DNA of 64,000 nucleotides. Origin: JAZKFT01 sp043760535 (GTDB lineage Bacteria > Bacteroidota > Bacteroidia > Chitinophagales > Chitinophagaceae). This document shows, one piece after another, positions 61,577-64,000 of this stretch. The stretch lies in the NCBI GenBank assembly GCA_043760535.1, contig JAYUOV010000001.1:35600-99599 (forward strand). Direction: 5' to 3'. The position numbers and the translations under genes are program-made. The number at the start of each line of letters is the position of its first letter. Position 1 is the stretch's first letter. The notes beneath the pieces are model-generated. The model ran no database searches. It was not told the DNA's origin and saw only the letters and a list, made by a program, of their open reading frames with translations.

Positions 61577-64000
61577 TTACGCTTCTTTTTTGATAACTGA
61601 AATAATGATTTTGGTATTGTTCACTTCAATTTCGGTGCCGTCTGTTGTCGACGGTACCCACTCCAATGAATCTGCCAAAATTTCGCCGCAAATATAGGTT
61701 TTATAAGCATTTACAGAATTTCGTAAAATTTCATTGTTAACAAGGCTTACGAGTATCCTGTCGGTAAGGTTAAAACCCTGGTCTTTTCTGATACCCTGAA
61801 TCTTATTTACCAGTTCTCTGGCATCGCCTTCAAGCTTTAATTCGGGGCTGATAGAAATATCCAGGGCCACGGTAAGGCTGCCTTTGCTGGCCACACTCCA
61901 GCCCGGAATGTCTTCGGCGGCAATATCCACTTCGCTTAATAATAAGGTGAGTGGTTCGCCTTCAATTATAATATCTAACTGACCTTCTTTTTCGATAGTA
62001 GCAATATCATGCTGCTGCAAACCTGCCATAGCCAGGGTTACGGCTTTCATTTTTGGCCCCAGTTTTTTGCCAAGGGCAATAAAATTGGGTTTTATTTTCT
62101 TTTTGATAAAACCTTCAGTATCCGTTAGGTATTCTATCTCTTTGATGTTTACCTCGGCTTTTATTAGGTCTTCTATCTTGCTCAGTTGCTGCTGCATGTT
62201 GGCGTTCATTACCGGTATCAGCACTTTTTGCAAAGGCTGACGCACTTTAATACGAACGTTTTTACGAATGCTCAGTAATAGCGAACAGGTGTCTTGTGCC
62301 AATTGCATGCGCTCTTCCAGGCCTTTATCTATCACCGAATCATCTGCCACAGGGAATAACACATGGTGAACAGATTCCACATTATGCCGGCCTGTAACTG
62401 CATTCAGGTTACGGAAAACAGCATCGCTAAAGAATGGCGAAATAGGGGCCATCAGGCGGACTATAGTTTCCAAACATTCGTACAAAGTCTGGTAAGCACA
62501 AATTTTATCCTGCTCGTATTCGCCCTTCCAGAACCGGCGGCGGCAAAGGCGAACGTACCAGTTGCTGAGGTGTTCATCCACAAAAACTTCTATAGCACGG
62601 CCTGCGGCGGTAGGCTCGTAATCGTCCATGGAGGCGGTCACGGTTTTTATCAGCGTATTGAGGCTGCTTAAAATCCAGCGGTCTATCTCCGGCCTTTCTG
62701 CCAGCGGTATGTATGCTTCTTTAAAGGCAAAACCATCTACATTGCTATACAATGCAAAAAACTGGTAGGTGTTAAAAACGGTTCCAAAAAACTTGCGTTG
62801 CACTTCTTGTATGCCAGCCATGTCGAACTTGAGGTTGTCCCATGGGCTTGCATTGGTAATGAGGTACCAGCGGGTAGCATCTGCACCGTATTTTTCTATG
62901 GTTTCAAATGGGTTTACAATATTGCCCAGGCGTTTGCTCATTTTTACACCATTTTTATCCAGCACTAATCCATTACTAACCACAGTTTTGTAAGCCACTT
63001 CTTCGTACAATAAACTGCTAATGGCGTGGAGTGTATAAAACCAGCCACGGGTTTGATCTACACCTTCGGCTATAAAATCCGCTGGGTAATTGGTCCCAAA
63101 AGGAGCATTGAAGGGGCGTGGATCGCCGGCTTTCACTTTGTCGTAATCTAGGCCCCATTGGGCATAAGGCATGGCACCGCTGTCGAACCAAACATCTATT
63201 AGGTCGGGTACACGGGTCATTATTTTGCCCGAAGGGCTTATTAAAAAAATATCATCTACATAAGGCTTATGAAGGTCTTCTGTATGAAACCTAAAAATGG
63301 GATGGATAAATTGATATTGTATATTTGATTCAGAAACTGCTCCCAAATCATCATGCGTACGTGTAGTGTTGATTTGCGTAGAATCGAATGAGTCATTAAT
63401 CTCATCGGTTTCATCAGTTTCTATTTTCTTTTTAAAACCTGTCAATAACCAATTGTATTTATCCGCGTTTCTGTATTCGTTTACGAATGCTATGTAATTG
63501 TTAAATTCCAATTCTATCCTACGATTTTTATCCGGGCCAAAAATCCTGTTGATTTTTCCCGACACCAATACATCCGCTATTTCGTGTAACAATTCTTTTG
63601 CATCAAAGTGGTCTTCCGTTTTTCTTTTTGCAATTATTTTGGAAATACCATACCCCTTTTTGAAAGCATTTTCTGCTATGCCCGTTTCTCCCCACAAAAA
63701 ATGAATAAAATTGCCTTCTATATCGTTTCTGCAAACAGCGTATTCTACTTCTTTTTCATTTAATAAAATGTAATCCATGGCCTTACGGGCAAAAAATATT
63801 TCCCTATCAGCGTCGTATTGAGTCAATCTCTCCGCACTTGTATAAAAATTACTGGCTTCGCTAATTTTTTCTTTTAGTTCATCTATGGTGCCAATACAAA
63901 GTAGCTCTACGCCGTCCGTGGTTTTCCATATCGGCAATGGTGTTCCCCAAAAGCGGCTGCGGCTCAGGTTCCAGTCAACCATATTCTCTAACCAGTTACC
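61577..64000 (-). CDS. ileS: Isoleucyl-tRNA synthetase (N-terminus outside window) with inserted nuclease-like domain
   Basis: The frame is open to the right edge; 801 residues are visible from Met at 63982. Class I features: NLSRSRFWGTPLPIW at residues 6-19, PDLIDVWFDSGAMPYAQW at 259-276, GVDQTRGWFYTLHA, KMSKRLGN at 347-354, then the anticodon-binding domain (WILSSLNTLIKTV, NWYVRLCRRRFW). It charges tRNA-Ile. Between CIGTIDELKEKI (about residue 40) and DLHKPYVDD (about 236), where family members normally have 20-40 residues, there are about 195. The core of this insert (residues 92-186) reads FLWGE, KKGYGISKIIAKRK, LLHEIADVLVSGKI, RRIELEFNNYIAFV, NWLLTGFKKK, which resembles BECR-fold nuclease-like domains of MuF-type phage proteins. 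The reading frame is intact across it. Confidence 0.93.
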   Translation of the reverse strand, partial: GNWLENMVDWNLSRSRFWGTPLPIWKTTDGVELLCIGTIDELKEKISEASNFYTSAERLTQYDADREIFFARKAMDYILLNEKEVEYAVCRNDIEGNFIHFLWGETGIAENAFKKGYGISKIIAKRKTEDHFDAKELLHEIADVLVSGKINRIFGPDKNRRIELEFNNYIAFVNEYRNADKYNWLLTGFKKKIETDETDEINDSFDSTQINTTRTHDDLGAVSESNIQYQFIHPIFRFHTEDLHKPYVDDIFLISPSGKIMTRVPDLIDVWFDSGAMPYAQWGLDYDKVKAGDPRPFNAPFGTNYPADFIAEGVDQTRGWFYTLHAISSLLYEEVAYKTVVSNGLVLDKNGVKMSKRLGNIVNPFETIEKYGADATRWYLITNASPWDNLKFDMAGIQEVQRKFFGTVFNTYQFFALYSNVDGFAFKEAYIPLAERPEIDRWILSSLNTLIKTVTASMDDYEPTAAGRAIEVFVDEHLSNWYVRLCRRRFWKGEYEQDKICAYQTLYECLETIVRLMAPISPFFSDAVFRNLNAVTGRHNVESVHHVLFPVADDSVIDKGLEERMQLAQDTCSLLLSIRKNVRIKVRQPLQKVLIPVMNANMQQQLSKIEDLIKAEVNIKEIEYLTDTEGFIKKKIKPNFIALGKKLGPKMKAVTLAMAGLQQHDIATIEKEGQLDIIIEGEPLTLLLSEVDIAAEDIPGWSVASKGSLTVALDISISPELKLEGDARELVNKIQGIRKDQGFNLTDRILVSLVNNEILRNSVNAYKTYICGEILADSLEWVPSTTDGTEIEVNNTKIIISVIKKEA
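63425..63709 (-). other. BECR/MuF-C-like domain insert within ileS
   Basis: Encodes residues 92-186 of the visible synthetase. Pattern: aromatic-Trp-Gly (FLWG), Lys-rich GYGISKIIAKR, an alpha-helix with IADVLVSGK, a strand pair and WLLTGF, in the order seen in barnase/EndoU/colicin E5/RelE-like domains of MuF-type phage proteins. An acidic, Thr/Ser-rich stretch (residues about 188-220) follows, as is common behind that domain. The assignment is by eye and needs a profile search. Confidence 0.55.

Noticed and set aside
63338..63820. Intein in ileS
   Set aside because: No Cys/Ser at the start, no His-Asn end and no LAGLIDADG or HNH motifs; the flanks do not fall in a conserved catalytic motif as inteins prefer.

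Overview
The window looks like a chromosomal segment of a Bacteroidota bacterium, most likely a Chitinophagaceae-type member. Supporting signs are the S10-spc ribosomal operon with a promoter of the Bacteroidota form (TTG, about 20 nt, TAnnTTTG), a PorP/SprF outer-membrane protein next to a giant PKD-repeat protein with a gliding-motility (type IX secretion, type B) C-terminal domain, a surface protein of the GVGIGTTTP type, and AT-rich spacers with frequent TTA/TAA codons. No plasmid or prophage is visible; the window is core housekeeping DNA interrupted by decayed mobile DNA.

Layout. 1-332 is the 3' end of ribonuclease Z. 449-4169 (minus) is an L-fucose uptake and oxidation cluster: permease, mutarotase, lactonase and an aldo/keto reductase. 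4277-4767 holds tRNA-Glu, its terminator, a decayed GIY-YIG nuclease gene and a second tRNA-3'-end/terminator-like copy. 5022-8318 carries the glycolytic genes gap and pgk around a secreted Hcp-like protein. 8354-10845 holds a secreted protein of unknown function and a broken REP-associated transposase, bracketed by REP palindromes. 10903-15710 carries peptidase E, a cobalamin adenosyltransferase, an ABC ATPase, gatC, a frameshifted TRIC-type channel gene and a PhzF-like protein. 16142-20400 holds a two-component system between decayed IS630 and IS110 transposases. 20762-24912 is a compact glucosaminidase / SGNH / SGNH / MBOAT cluster, probably for cell-envelope O-acetylation, followed by a lipoprotein gene with a C9 tract and a beta-barrel-like protein.

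27356-39894 is one long ribosomal operon (rpsJ to secY), then map. It is cut off from its usual neighbours: no fusA/rpsG upstream and no infA-rpmJ-rpsM-rpoA block downstream. Its spacers are unusually long, and several contain imperfect 7-nt periodic repeats. After map come a gene broken by three in-frame TAA codons, LOG and methyltransferase genes, a Vps10/BNR-repeat secreted protein, an acetyltransferase, the PorP/SprF and PKD pair, an M32 carboxypeptidase, a Nif3-like protein, a zinc-ribbon coiled-coil protein and a TPR protein. A DUF6155-type gene is split cleanly by a 247-bp MITE-like element with perfect 17-bp inverted repeats. The window ends in ileS (minus, running off the edge) with a DksA/TraR-like gene 2 nt downstream.

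Most striking observations: (1) the isoleucyl-tRNA synthetase carries an in-frame insert of about 170-190 residues that resembles the BECR-fold (barnase/EndoU/colicin E5/RelE) nuclease-like domain found at the C-terminus of phage MuF-type proteins; (2) a GIY-YIG relic lies between tRNA-Glu and partial copies of the tRNA end and terminator; (3) a MITE family is present for which the pre-insertion gene can be rebuilt; (4) heptad-periodic repeats occupy intergenic spacers. All family names come from reading motifs by eye; no database search was possible.
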